DNA of 64,000 bases from Siphonodentalium dalli (lineage: Eukaryota > Mollusca > Scaphopoda > Gadilida > Siphonodentaliidae). Of this stretch, positions 47,916 through 59,862 are shown piece after piece. The stretch covers positions 181,756,556 through 181,820,555 of the forward strand of contig CP136067.1 of the NCBI GenBank assembly GCA_032622095.1. Direction: 5' to 3'. The position numbers and the translations under genes are program-made. The notes beneath the pieces are model-generated. The model saw only the letters and a list, made by a program, of their open reading frames with translations, searched no databases and had not been told where the DNA came from. The first letter of the stretch is position 1. Every line of letters starts with the position of its first letter.

Positions 47916-48325
47916 ACAGACCAATCACACAATAAATTCTTTTTTTTTCTTCAAACGGGCGTATAGAAATAGATCCGTAACCAACAGACTTTGTTTAGGC
48001 TGGGCCTATTGCAGCCTTAGATGCAAGTGGAATAATTGTAATGACTAGATAATATAAGTTCAACAAATTTATTAAAATTAACAAGTATACTTAGAATTCA
48101 CAACTATGAATAATTTGATAAACTTTGTGGGGTTTTACACTTAGGATGTTGAATGTGTGAAATAAGTGCATATGATGTTGATTGAATATGATACAATTTA
48201 GGTGGTCGAAATATTAAAGGAGAACGTATTTTATTTATTTAAGTTAAAAGTGTATTTAAGAAAGCTAACAAGATATAGATAATAGGAACATAGAATATAA
48301 AGTTAGTAAAGCTGTATAGCATCTA

Positions 48326-48786
48326 TGTGACCCGCCATATCAAATCCAGTCGTAAGTCGGGATTTGTTTTACCCTGTGCCAAAGCACTCTCTTATATATG
48401 CGAGTCGACCATAGGTCGCCTCGCATATATAAGAGAATGCATTGGCCTAACAATTTTTGATCATTTTTTTAACAAAAATGTTTCTTACAATTTTTAGGAC
48501 ATTAAATAAAAAAAACATCCATTACCCTGCAGGGAGCCCCACACATATATAGAAGCATATAGAAGAGTGTCGTCTGATCATGTTTGTCTGGGGCTCTGTA
48601 TGGGTGAAATTATAAAATTGTTAAAGAATACAAGAAAAAATTATTAAAATTGTAAAAAATTGTTAGGCCAATGCATTCTCTTATATATGCGAGGCGACCT
48701 ATGGTCGACTCGCATATATAAGAGAACGCCTTGGCACAGGGTAAAAATAATCCCGACTTACGACTGGATTTGATATGGCGAGTCAT
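48326..48786. mobile_element. Hairpin-module element with its own long inverted ends
   Basis: The outer inverted ends run from about 48326 (gacccgccatatcaaatcca, cgtaagtcgggattt) and are matched in inverse up to about 48786. They continue directly into the two hairpins (about 48375-48446 and 48664-48738), so the whole terminal inverted repeat is about 120 bases. The interior is shared with the 46.0-kb element. The outer ends are unrelated to the CCCTTTACCC ends of the piggyBac-like copies. Confidence 0.8.
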
Positions 48787-50290
48787 ATCTTGAATACTGA
48801 AATGGAATTTTTAGAAGCTCCCTGAATATTTCACCACATAAATTGCATGAAATGTTTATTTATGCATTTGTTTTGCATATACATGATTTCCTTTCGTGTG
48901 TTTTCACCTGGTTGACGCAGAAATATTTACTGAAAATAGGAATTAAGTAACTGAAAATTTACTAAATAATATAAATGACTTATAAAAATATACTTTAAAT
49001 TAACTATTTGAAATATTTACTATAAATGTGAATTTTTTTTAAATATGTCAATATTCAAAGTATTTGTAAACACTGGCATTTATTACTTGTCAATAGAAAA
49101 GTATGAAAATTTACTTAATGATACTGATTATATCACAACATGTGTACATATACAACACATAAACAGGAACAGATATTTCCACTTTGTTTCTTGTTTTATC
49201 ACATAAATAGTTAACCAATGAAAATGTAACATTTGTGCACAACCAAATATCACACCTTGATTGGACGTACTAATTTCCAACCACACAGGCCCCAGTATTA
49301 TTATTTAATTTCACTGTTATATAACGGTTATTCGTACTGTTAACCAATTTTAAATATTTAAATTTGACATTTTTTCCACTAAGGCCATGGTCCACACATG
49401 CAAACATCAAACACTTATTTTGTGAAATTAGACAAGTCTCCATTTAAATATGGAGACGATAACTTAGCATAATACAAATGCAAAGTTTATAAAAATATAT
49501 ATTTATTTAAGTAGGATGGATGCCATCTGAACTGAAAATCTTAGCATAAATTACTTGCTAAGACCAAATTATATGAGTCAAGATTAGCACTATGGAATTC
49601 CACTTAAGGCGTTGTTAATAATACAACACTCTATATGTGAATAGGACATTCATTTGATATTTACATGAGTGAATTATCAAATGATATTAATAAAACTCTG
49701 ATATATTAATGTGATAATATGAACGAATATGCAAAGGTTTAAATAAAACCAAATGGCCAATGTGAGTTTTATGTCAGGATGTTGCACTCCAAGTAATTTA
49801 TAACTAACTTAATGACTTGTTTTATTTATTAGAAAAATATTGATTTAATTTAAGTGATCTGGCTGATACACTTCCAAGTCAATTGCCACTTCAGACTATG
49901 ACAAAGATAAAATATGTCCTAACTTGGCCTCTTCAGCCATACTCAGCTATAAACGTACCACTTAATCACACTTGCCACTTCAGACACTCACTGAAAATTC
50001 CCACCAGGGAAGGACTCTTGTTATATAAGACATTAATAGTACATGGCTACTTACAGCACGTGCATACATACGTCCAAGACCTCCCATTAAAATAAGCCAT
50101 TGAACAAATTCATGAGCAATATCAAAAGCCTTTAGAAATAGTGAAAGAAACATCGGTACCTACTACTAATTAAATAGCACTTACTTAAAACTTAGAAATA
50201 ATTGCCTGAAAAGCATAAGTTGTAAAAGCAATGTTTACCAAATTCCTAGCAGCAATACAATTAATGCAGCAGGAGTAGCAGCAGCAACAC
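48787..50290. other. Very AT-rich stretch, nothing recognised
   Basis: No gene, tandem array or element ends are seen. A 70-codon plus-strand frame at 49883 has no recognisable motif. Confidence 0.5.
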
Positions 50291-50291
50291 A

Positions 50292-50328
50292 CATTCCCTC
50301 TCTCGCTCTCTCTCTATATATATATATA

Positions 50329-50375
<47 letters not shown>

Positions 50376-50378
50376 TTA
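50292..50378. repeat. CT/TA compound microsatellite
   Basis: Alternating (CT)n and (TA)n runs. Confidence 0.95.
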
Positions 50379-50442
50379 TTATTTTTTTTTTAACGAAGAA
50401 ATTCTCCTCTGAGGTAGGTGACTGCTGACGTGAAGAATGGAA

Positions 50443-51003
50443 TAGTTTGAAAATTAAGAAAGGTATCCGTTCTTTGTTGAATATTTATTACATGTATGTA
50501 CATACAGCTATACCGGTTTCGACACATCTTGCCTATTCAATAGCTTGGAGTCACTGATGAAAGTGTGTACTTATATGTACATGCTTCTTATAGAATGTCG
50601 CCATTAGAGATGGCAAGTGATATTAAGGAAAAAAACATTAGATTAAGACGGAATCGCCACCACAATCCCATCAACAGATTAAACGGTATCAAAATGAAAT
50701 AAAATGACCATTATGTCCAAGCGTTTAATGATACAAGCGCCGTTAGAAACGAACGTCTGAGCACGTCTCTCTGTCAAAGCCATAACAATTTAATGAGGTT
50801 CCTCGTATAATTTAATTCAATTCCATGTAATTATCACGTGATTCACCATGAACTGTCTTACAGACTCCAAGATGAGCACATACTTTCATCAGTGACTCCA
50901 AGCTATTGAAAAGGCAATATGTGCAGAAATCGGTATAGCTGTATGTACATACATGTAATAAATATTCAATAATGAACGGATACCTTTCTTAATTTTCAAA
51001 CTA
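50443..51003. mobile_element. MITE with about 130-bp inverted ends and TA target
   Basis: TA flanks inverted ends GTTTGAAAATTAAGAAAGGT on both sides. The arms match for about 130 bases with few differences (ttcaatagcttggagtcact in both). The centre is unrelated AT-rich sequence. The TA duplication and long inverted ends fit a Tc1/mariner-type non-autonomous element. Confidence 0.85.
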
Positions 51004-51071
51004 TATATATATGTAATATATATCGTCTTCCATTTTCTGGTGGGGAGGAAACTGACCAAATGGTTGGTCGG

Positions 51072-51472
51072 TTAACCCTTTACCCAACAAACCGGCCAAA
51101 ACCGGCCAAATAAAGCTGCAACAGCCTAAATTATCTTCGGTCTGTCTCAATAAAACCATACACATATGGATATCATTGGAACAGGCTCATTGACCACATT
51201 GTGATGGTTACAGTTATGCCCTGTGCCAATGCATTCTCTTATATATGCGAGTCGACCATAGGTCGCCTCGCATATATAAGAGAATGCATTGGCCTAAAAA
51301 AACAACTTTTTTTAACACTTTTTACCATTTTTTCTTACATTCTTTAACAATTTTATAATTTTTAATGTGTTAAGCCAATGCATTCTCTTATATATGCGAG
51401 GCGACCTATGGTCGACTCGCATATATAAGAGAATGCATTGGCACAGGGCCCTTCTGTTGGGTAAAGGGTTAA
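51072..51472 (+). mobile_element. piggyBac-like MITE with paired hairpins (copy 3, complete)
   Basis: TTAA at 51072-51075 and 51469-51472, ends CCCTTTACCCAACA, the roughly 130-bp left segment (aaagctgcaacagcctaaat), and both hairpins intact (about 51220-51292 and 51372-51447). This is the best reference copy in the window. Confidence 0.9.
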
Positions 51473-52290
51473 TCGGTTACCCGCAACGATTAACTCCGCA
51501 GCTCCACAACCAAAAGCAGGTAGAAGTCATAATGCACATTACGTTTGCTCATAGTTAGCGTAATAACAACTAATCGATCAATAAGTACATACTAATTCAT
51601 AATTTTGCATAATTGGGGTGGACACATTCATATTTAAGTTAATAAGTAATTTAGACTAATTACACACATAGCTTTATGCCAGCGAAGGACTTTGTAAGAT
51701 GGCTGCGCCCATAAAGAAGCGAAGATGCCAAATTTTGAAATGAAAGTTTTGACAATAAATGACAGGTTGAAAATATGAACAGTGCGATGTAATGAATAAC
51801 TAATGGCATTGTGGTAAATGATAAACTAGTAATTTGTGACTTACTACGTAAGATGTAATGAAACAATTGTGAAATGAAATTACTGAATATGATGAGGTTG
51901 AGAGTTTTGTAGAATACGAACTACTTTGATACATGTAATATGAAAAACAGTTACGGCCAGGACTTTACAAAGCTAACAACATGAGAAATAAAATTTCGAT
52001 AGTTCCAAATGTAACTAACAGTAACTAAAACGATAATAAGACATTGCACTAAAATACCTGTATTATTGATTCTTGCGAGACAATTGCATGATATTTCCAG
52101 GCAAAATTCTATAGCATCGCTACTGGTGGAACTACATAGGTGTTACTTCTCATGTAGTTAGGCGCGGTACAGTTGCATTTTACAAGCATTTGGTTTATGG
52201 CACATTGTATCTTTCTATACCGAAATGTTTGTAAAAGAATACATGGCAAATTTGCGAGTGTATACATGAACATGCTCTTCACTTTCATGG
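51473..52290. other. Intergenic, nothing recognised
   Basis: No gene or repeat that I can support. Confidence 0.45.
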
Positions 52291-52526
52291 CGGGAGCCAC
52301 GCTGGTGCAGCATTAAATTTCCTGTGCCAGTGTATTCTCTTATATATACGAGTATCCCATAGGGAGCCTCGCATATAATAAGAGAATGCACTGGCTTACA
52401 CGGTCAAGGAAAATATTGTTAGGCCAGTGCATTCTCTTATATATGCGAGGCTGACTATCGGAGACTCGCATATATAAGAGAATGCACTGACACAGGACCT
52501 TTAATTATGCACCAGCACAGCTCCCG
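52291..52526. mobile_element. Short hairpin-module element with a third kind of end
   Basis: The ends read cgggagccacgctggtgca and, in inverse at the right, cgggagctgtgctggtgca. Two hairpins (about 52323-52396 and 52424-52495) are separated by only about 27 bases. Their loops differ (atcccatagggagc; tgactatcggaga), so this is a diverged subfamily. Confidence 0.75.
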
Positions 52527-52906
52527 AAGGAGTTAAGTACATAATTTGATGGGCCCTACAAAATTAGTTCGCCATCGCTGCCCTTTCGTCCCTCCTGCGT
52601 CCCCGATAGTTGATATGTGATGGCTATATGATACAACAAGCCTAGTTGACTGCTTGTCTGTATATTTAAAAGAAATTGAGACGCTATTCGTTATGGCGGT
52701 TAGGGCTTCACGTTTATACAGTTAAAATGTGTGCGTAACTTGGTGACGTATTGTGCCCTAACTGTAAAAGTAATTGTTAGATGTGAGTTTGCGAAACTTC
52801 TCTAATATTTAGCAGATCATTCGGCCCAAATTAATCTCAGATAGAATAAACACCTTTCGCACAATGAACGACGACATATAATTAATACGATTAGCTATTT
52901 GTAGTC
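52527..52906. other. Spacer between two hairpin elements
   Basis: Nothing is recognised in these 380 bases. Confidence 0.4.
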
Positions 52907-53350
52907 TTAACCCTTTACCCAACAAAAAACGCCCAAATAAAGCTTCAACAGCCTAAAATATCTTCGGTCTGTCTCAACACCATACAAATATGGATATCGT
53001 TGAAACCGGTTCATCGACCACATTGTGATGGTTACAGTTATGCCCTGAGCCAATGCATTCTCTTATATATGCGAGTCGACCATAGGTCGCCTCGCATATA
53101 TAAGAGAATGCATTGGCCTAAAAAAAATATTTTTTTACCATTTTTTCTTACATTCTTTAACAATTTTATAATTTTTTCTTACATTTTTTAACAATTTCTA
53201 TAATATTTTTCTACATTCTTTGACAATTTTATCATTTTTAATATGTGTTAAGCCAATGCATTGTCTTATATTTGCGAGGCGACCTATGGTCGACTCGCAT
53301 ATATAAGATAATGCATTGCCACAGGGCCGTTCTGTTGGGTAAAGGGTTAA
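52907..53350 (+). mobile_element. piggyBac-like MITE with paired hairpins (copy 4)
   Basis: TTAA at 52907-52910 and 53347-53350 with CCCTTTACCCAACA ends. Both hairpins are present (about 53044-53117, 53253-53328), the second with several substitutions. The AT-rich spacer is longer than in copy 3 owing to repeated ttttttcttacattctttaa. Confidence 0.85.
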
Positions 53351-53724
53351 TTTTGTCTCACGGTCCAAAAACCTTTTCGCAGAATTGACGATTACGAGTC
53401 CGTTTGTGATACAATCGTCCTAGTGCTTGGTGTTTGGCAAGATTATTTTATTATTTGATTGCAACTTATAGATAAAAATTAAGGCCACATGGCGATCACA
53501 ATCTAAGGACATAATCTCACACATTGAGGAGCTGGAAAACGATCGCGTTCTTATTACTATATGATTTATTTGTGAGTTTTATTGAAAATCTAAAACCGTA
53601 ATCGTAACAACCGATAGGGAAAAACGACAAAGAATAGAAAGAACGCAAATTCTAGTGACGTAGTACCCAATTCATAATAATTATCTGTTGTCGTTCATTA
53701 TGCGAAAGCTGTCTATTATACTCT

Positions 53725-53960
53725 GAAATTATTCCAACAACGAGAGTAACGGGACGTAATTATGTGCGGTTTGTTACAATGAATGTGTATGTCACCACTC
53801 TGAAATTATTCCACCGAGAGTAACGGGACGTAGTTATGTACGGTTTGTTACAATGAATGTGTATGTCACTACTGTGTAATTATTTCACCAACGAGAGTAA
53901 CGGGACGTAATTATGTACGGTTTGTTACAATGCATGTGTATGTCACTACTGTGTAATTGC
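53725..53960 (+). repeat. Three tandem copies of a roughly 80-bp unit
   Basis: Each has gagagtaacgggacgta, attatgtacggtttgttaca and atgaatgtgtatgtcac. The rest of 53351-54455 holds nothing I recognise. Confidence 0.8.
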
Positions 53961-54316
53961 ATCCAATTAATTTTCAATAGGATTTTAACATGGTTTCCAA
54001 CAAATGCTAATATAAATTAGGGTTGAATTTAACGTTTTGTGGATGTCGGATTTTCGTCACGGCAACATATGACATAGCGGCAACGTTGCTATAAAGTTCC
54101 CAAGATTTAAATAATATTCAAAACTCAAATTCATTTTCAGGTTGATTATTTTCACTTAGATGTAATTATAACTCACAATCTATTATTCTTAATGTAATTA
54201 CGGTTTAAAGGCATCACATCGAATTATTTATGATTTATAATTTTGTGATTCGACGAGAAGCCTTTAAGCTGTAAAATTACAAACCGAAATTTTCTCTTAA
54301 GTATACACAATTTGTT

Positions 54317-54322
54317 TTTATT
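54317..54322 (-). terminator. Candidate poly(A) signal for the GT92 gene
   Basis: AATAAA on the minus strand, about 135 bases after the stop codon at 54456. The spacing is plausible, but the sequence is AT-rich. Confidence 0.3.
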
Positions 54323-54455
54323 CCTTAAGTATAAATATTTAGTTTTAAAAAAGAACAGTTACACATTTGAGCATAACTAATCGCGTTGAGCATCTGAACC
54401 CTAGCTATGTGTTTCACACCACTTTAACAAACTATAAACAAACAAATAATAAATT

Positions 54456-57400
54456 TCAGTAACAGGTAACAGTCCCACTAGTGAAAGGTAGAGGTATATT
54501 GAAAGAGACGTTTGTTAATTTGTTCCACATCTTCTCAACACGAGACAGTATCGGCTGCACAAATCTGTCGATAGTTGGATCAATTACTCCGTCTCGAAGA
54601 TCGGTACATCGGTTCCAACTCCGATAATGGTGCATAAGGGCCACAGTCCAGTTAACACGGACCTGTGTATTTAATTGAACATTGTTAGTTAATCTCCAAA
54701 CATTATGAATCCCCATCGTTTCGACCAGAAGTGGTCTAACAATTAATTTTGAGCGATGACCAAAGGGAAGAATTAATTTCTCTCGTTTCTGTTTGAGCAC
54801 GGAATTCACCATATATTTCTGCGCAGTCACAAAAGCTGAGCCTCGATATGAATCCGGCCACTCCATTCTGAAGAAAGTACACGCGAAAATAAAAGCTGGA
54901 ACATTGTTGTGTTTATGAACAATTTCCTGCCAAGAATTGACTTTCCTTGGAACAATTGTCTCATCCATATCTAAAAAGACAACAAAGTTACTTCTCCGCT
55001 TGTAACGATAAAGACAATCATTGATTGCTGCTAGCTGTCCAAAATAGTATATTTCGGGTTTCTTCTTGGGATCTGGTGGCCAACTGTTAACGACCACCGG
55101 AAGTGTCCAATTCACAACCTGGACAACCCCTTCGTCGATGTAGCTGCGTAGAACGTCATCGACATTTGTGTTGATGCTGAGGTTATAGAATACGAAACGA
55201 TCGGCACCGAAAACTCGATTCGTCTCAATCATTGAGACTAGTTCGTATGCGCGGCCATATTTGAAATTCAGAGGACTTACGCACACAGTGAACTGAAATT
55301 CCATTGACTCGTGATGAATTATGGGTAGATATGCAGTTGGTTGTTCACATCGTGTTGTCACTATGGAAACTGCGGACGGAATCTCGTTCGGTTTAACCAG
55401 ACATGTGTAGTATGCTGCAGAATATCTGCGGAAAAATGATAAAGGTTCATTAACTATGAACGGAGGATAACTCTATGTTATAAACAACTAAATAATTTTA
55501 CACCCGACTATTTGCTTGAAAAGCTTAAATCACCTAGTTCAAGTTTCCTTCGACGTAATTCAGCTCGTGAAATCGGCGGGTGCGACGATTTGCAGTAGGT
55601 CCCTATTTGCGGTGGTCCCCGAATTCGCAGAGGTTCCCTAAAGAGACGAATTTAAAGGGAGGAACGGGTGTGTATATTTCAATTGAGATATATTTTAAAT
55701 GAATAACGACATAAAAATCGATAATAGTGTCTTGTTCTATCAAATGTATTCCCGTAGTTCACTTGGGCACAAATTGATACGATGATACACATTCGGTATG
55801 GGCCTATATATGTCCCTGTATATGTCCCTGTATATGTCCCTTAAATTTGTGAATAAACTGAAGCATACTGCATAGATGTTATTCAGTCAATATGGGGACC
55901 TCCGCAAATGGACTTCCGTAAATAGGGACCTACTGCAAATAGTCACACCGACATCGGCAGGGATAATACTGGTTCATGTTGAAGCACGATTGCCTCAGAA
56001 GAGTAAGAAGACATGACTTCGACATAACCCATAATTATCCTTACATACTTCACTATATAGCTGATTAATGTCGAAGAAAACTTGGACTAAAAAAATACTC
56101 TGAACCCTTCTGAAATTTCGGGACCCCGTCAGACTCTCCCTGCCAATCCATACACAGATTATCCCCATATCCACGTGAATTACTTTATAGGGTGTGATTA
56201 TATTTTCCCACTCGGGGGCTTTTTGTTCGGAGACAATATGCCAATCAGAACACAGGGTTTGTTTAAATGGGGATTATGGTCTCTACATAAAGTAATGTAA
56301 CTATTGATTTAGTTGTTTCTAAGCATTTGTTTTCCGCACCCCTAATGGTTATGGTAAAACGAGACTCTGAAACAACCAAAGTCTCTTAAAGGTACAGAAT
56401 CCGATTAGAATGTCCCCGTATCAACAACAACAACAACAACAACAACAACATTTCTTCAATATACGCTTTAGTTATCAGAATCGATTAACTACCCAAAACA
56501 TTAATGCTGACCACTGTCAACTCTAGTATAACATTTTTGAAAACGTGTTATATATCAAGATTTTGTTTCGGTATCGAAAGTATGTCGGTCGTCTCGTCAC
56601 TATTAGCTAGGGCGCCAAATATTCCAGGTGGTGAAAAATAACAGATTTCAAAAATCGATATCTGACAACTGTGAGTTTTGATGGGTGGATTCATCGACTC
56701 GAATCAAATATTGTGTACCCCCGATACCAAATAAATAGAAATTTATTATTAATTCGGATTATGTATATTTAAAAGTTTGACGTGCGATGTCTGTTTAATG
56801 GTTTAGAAGATGACTCCAAATCTTTAGAAGGATCATTAATTAACGTCGAATGGGAAACTACTTTAAAAGTTATGAAGAATGACAAATCGCCTGGGAGTGA
56901 TGAATATACTGTTATATTCTATAAATGTTGCTGGTTCATGAGCTCCGAGGACACCTCCGTAATGAAATGGCTAGTCCACTTACTGATATCGCTATTTTCT
57001 GCTTGTTCCCTAATTCTGACTGACACTCCAGCAAGCTAAGTTTGAGTAAAACCATTACCTTGTCGTACACACGCTGCAAACCTTTATTATTTTATAAATT
57101 GTTTTCTTATAAATATAAATGTTATACCGTAAATTGTTCCGTAATACACTGAAATTGTTATGTCTATGTCCAATTTTATGTTTGTTTCCAATTGTACAAG
57201 TAGTACTTAACTCTCAATCGAAATCAGAACTGTTTTTATTTGGCATACTGTATAGATCACCCTAGTTCACTGTCTGTGAAGGTGGCTATGATTGGCAAAT
57301 AAAGTTATTCTATTCTATTCTATTATTGTTGTGTCACAAAGTCACTTCTTTTGCAATTTCAAACAGGATTGACAGACAAATGCAATATTGGATTGAGAAT

Positions 57401-58917
57401 TTATTATAATTGGATTGTATGAAGGAAACAAGACCCTGGATAATATAACAACCTTGTGCATTCTCCTTTTCAAAAAAATATATTTATGCATTTCTTACAT
57501 GATCCTACTTTTATTCCATTCAATAAACCCTTTCTATAAATTGATATTAAACGTTCGTTTAATAACAGGAAATAGTGCCAGGTGACCTTTGACTTCCGGT
57601 TTGTGGTTCTTTACATTTCGTACGCTACGTCTCAAAATACTATGGCTCCCAATATAATTTCAACAAACTATAATGAATGAAAAGTTTGAAAAGTTATGTC
57701 ATTAAATATACGCCAGAGTCTTTATTTATCTGGGACTATTTCTTTGCGCGGGCGGCAAACAACGCAGAGTTGTGTAAAACGTCATCGCATGCCTTATATA
57801 AGTTGATGTTTGTTTCGCGTCCCATTTGTTGATTTAATTCTCGGTCCAGACCTAATTTACAGGACTCGTTTTGTAAATTCCGCTATAAACTGGGGACTCG
57901 TTGTAGATCCTCTATGTAAAGTAAGAACATTTATGCCAACCTGCAGTTGGCTGCTGTTAGAAGTAGTTCAAGTATATATAAGAATTAACGCATCTTTTGT
58001 GAAAGGTGGGAACGAATAGATAACCTATTTCCTACAAATACTGACTCAGGAATGTGTTTGGGAATTGATGGCTGAGTCTCGGGGCACCCTATTTTACCTC
58101 CACATATAGAATCCTATAAACAGACTAACATATAGTAATAACTTAATATTCATATCTCAACAGTGACAGTGCTTGTGTTGTACATGTTAAATGCATTTAA
58201 AACAATGTCCATACCAGGCCTGACGCCATTGAGATGAACATACATGCTTTATTGTACAAGTTCACCCAATATTCCAAGCCTGATTGAACATATAAGATGT
58301 ATTGTATCTATACACCATGTAGTGCATGTACTAATATATGTGTCATTTTTTTGATTTAATAAAAAATATTTAAATAAAGACAAAAAAAGTTAGGCGTTTT
58401 ACAATATAACCATCACAATTGATTGTCATTTTACTCACTTTGTATTGTGATGTTCTGGAATCCACGTCATACTGACTTTAGCTACGATCATACTCGCATT
58501 GCCATATATCACGTGACAGAATAGTTCCCTTTTAGCACCGAACATTGCCGCTCCAATGATACGGACGTGTCGTATGGAACCAACATCGTATATAAAGGCG
58601 GAAAATATGTATAAATTCTGTGGAATGGGAATCCATTTCTGATCAGTTTCTGGAAGTTTATTGGGATATTTCATATCCGGGCATGACAAATAATGTTTAT
58701 TTCCGTTTGTTGTGTTCGCCAATCCATTTCTGTATACGGCGAAGTAGTAGTCTTTTGTTTGTGTTACTACCGGTACCGCTACTGTCACTTGTGTGCGAAT
58801 TGCATTGTATGGTCCATGTATTTCGTGATCATGAGACATGACTTGTATATTCAAGGCGATAAAACACCCAACGAATATCAATGACAAAATGGCGGCCACG
58901 CATTTCCTCAGTCTCAT
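54456..58917 (-). CDS. Glycosyltransferase family 92 protein (2 coding exons)
   Basis: Exons on the minus strand are 58917-58439 and 55425-54456. The intron begins GTGAGT and ends CGCAG, and the phase-2 join yields an intact 482-residue protein. I chose the ATG at 58917 because it precedes a type II membrane anchor (about residues 6-26, VAAILSLIFVGCFIALNI) and because TTTCTTTCAG just upstream (ending 58958) looks like an acceptor, implying a non-coding first exon. GT92 marks: VRIIGAAMF and CHVIYGN in exon 1; FTVCVSPL (about 205-212), YFGQLAAINDC (about 287-297), the metal-binding FLDMDE (about 310-315) and LMHHYRSW near the end. Several N-glycosylation sequons fit a Golgi-lumen enzyme. GT92 enzymes include galactosyltransferases acting on N-glycans; the substrate here is unknown. 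Confidence 0.85.
55575..55955. mobile_element. Short inverted-repeat element in the GT92 intron
   Basis: tttgcagtaggtccctattt at about 55590 is matched in inverse at about 55925-55941, with further pairing (gcgg-ggtcccc) inward. About 300 bases of unpaired centre. It is non-coding. Confidence 0.65.
56782..57327 (+). pseudogene. Deleted LINE: reverse transcriptase start plus 3' tail
   Basis: Residues such as LKVMKNDKSPGSDEYTVIFY match the start of the reverse transcriptase region of non-LTR elements. The frame then leaves the family and ends at 57039. About 290 bases later aataaagttattctattcta forms a (TTCTA)n tail, as in LINE 3' ends. The copy has lost most of its coding sequence. It lies in the GT92 intron, antisense to that gene. 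Confidence 0.7.
57328..58434. other. Rest of the GT92 intron
   Basis: No element ends or gene are recognised. Confidence 0.45.
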
Positions 58918-59335
58918 TTCAAACTTAGCCGTATCATTTGTTGCTGAGTGTCCACTTCTGAAAGAAATCAAGGAGAACATTTATATAATAATAAAACATA
59001 AGTTGGTCAAGGATGAGATTTTGAAGTTTGACGTGAGAAATTAAAAAAGATAATTCCCTTCCAAATCTGGGGAAAAGGGTAATGTCTGATGATACCCACC
59101 CTGTTTGGGGGTATTTCAGGAACGATAACTCTATCCGAAGTACACGACCTATATTCTCTGCAGTACTCCTGTTGGTGTTAGTCTAGACAGTTTGACCTAT
59201 ATTCTCCGCCCACGCGTCGGTTTATTTTATTTGTATACCGGTTGGGCATGTCCAAAAAAATTCAAAAATTTCCAAAACTTCAAAAATTTCCAAAACTTCA
59301 AAAACTTCAAAAAAATTCAAAAATTCAGGATTTAG

Positions 59336-59644
59336 TCAAAAATATGGCTTGTTGCCATTCATCGGAAAGCTATGGGGGTACGGTGGTGAGCGCCACCGAA
59401 AAAAGCAAGTGAGCGAGGGAAAAAAGAGAAAAATAACATGACATTCACTGTCACTTTCGTCCGAATTGTCATCACTTTCGTCAGATGTGTCATTTTTTTC
59501 GTCCATGAACTTTTCTAGCAATGGTCTGTACTTTAATATTGACATTTTCAGTGCATCACGATCTTCAAAACCATTCTTCATATATTTGTACACTTTATCC
59601 ACCGACCTTTCAATAGCCTTCGAAAATTTAGGTAAATTACTCAT
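59336..59644 (-). pseudogene. Small acidic-tail ORF, left-arm copy, stop lost
   Basis: It starts MSNLPKFSKAIERSVDKVYK and continues into an acidic serine/aspartate end (DESDDNSDES). Comparison with the right-arm copy shows a deletion of about 36 bases just after the acidic end that removed the natural stop. The last third (HVIFLFFPSL onward) is therefore read-through of non-coding sequence. The original protein was about 66 residues. The start overlaps the upstream frame's end by four bases, a compact virus-like layout. Confidence 0.5.
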
Positions 59645-59862
59645 TTTAGTTCAGTGAATATATCGTTTGGAGTTTCCTTTTTAACTTTTCCAATGTTTGT
59701 CTTCTTCGCTCTTCCTCTTTTTATCTCTTTAACTTTTATCTTCTTAGCTCCGGGTTTCCTTATAAGTTTTCCAGGTTTCGCTTCAGTCTTGGGTATGTCT
59801 TTCGTGTCATCGTAGGGTACATATTTATTAAGATCAAAGTCATAATAGTACGGAGTCCCCAT
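59641..59862 (-). CDS. Small lysine-rich protein of the virus-like block
   Basis: A 73-codon frame. The N-terminus is tyrosine-rich (PYYYDFDLNKYVPYDD), then a strongly basic region (KKIKVKEIKRGRAKK). Such proteins could bind DNA in a virion or act on chromatin (inference). Its 3' two thirds is duplicated in the right arm (60816-60906), where the 5' part is missing. Confidence 0.45.
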   Translation of the reverse strand: MGTPYYYDFDLNKYVPYDDTKDIPKTEAKPGKLIRKPGAKKIKVKEIKRGRAKKTNIGKVKKETPNDIFTELK

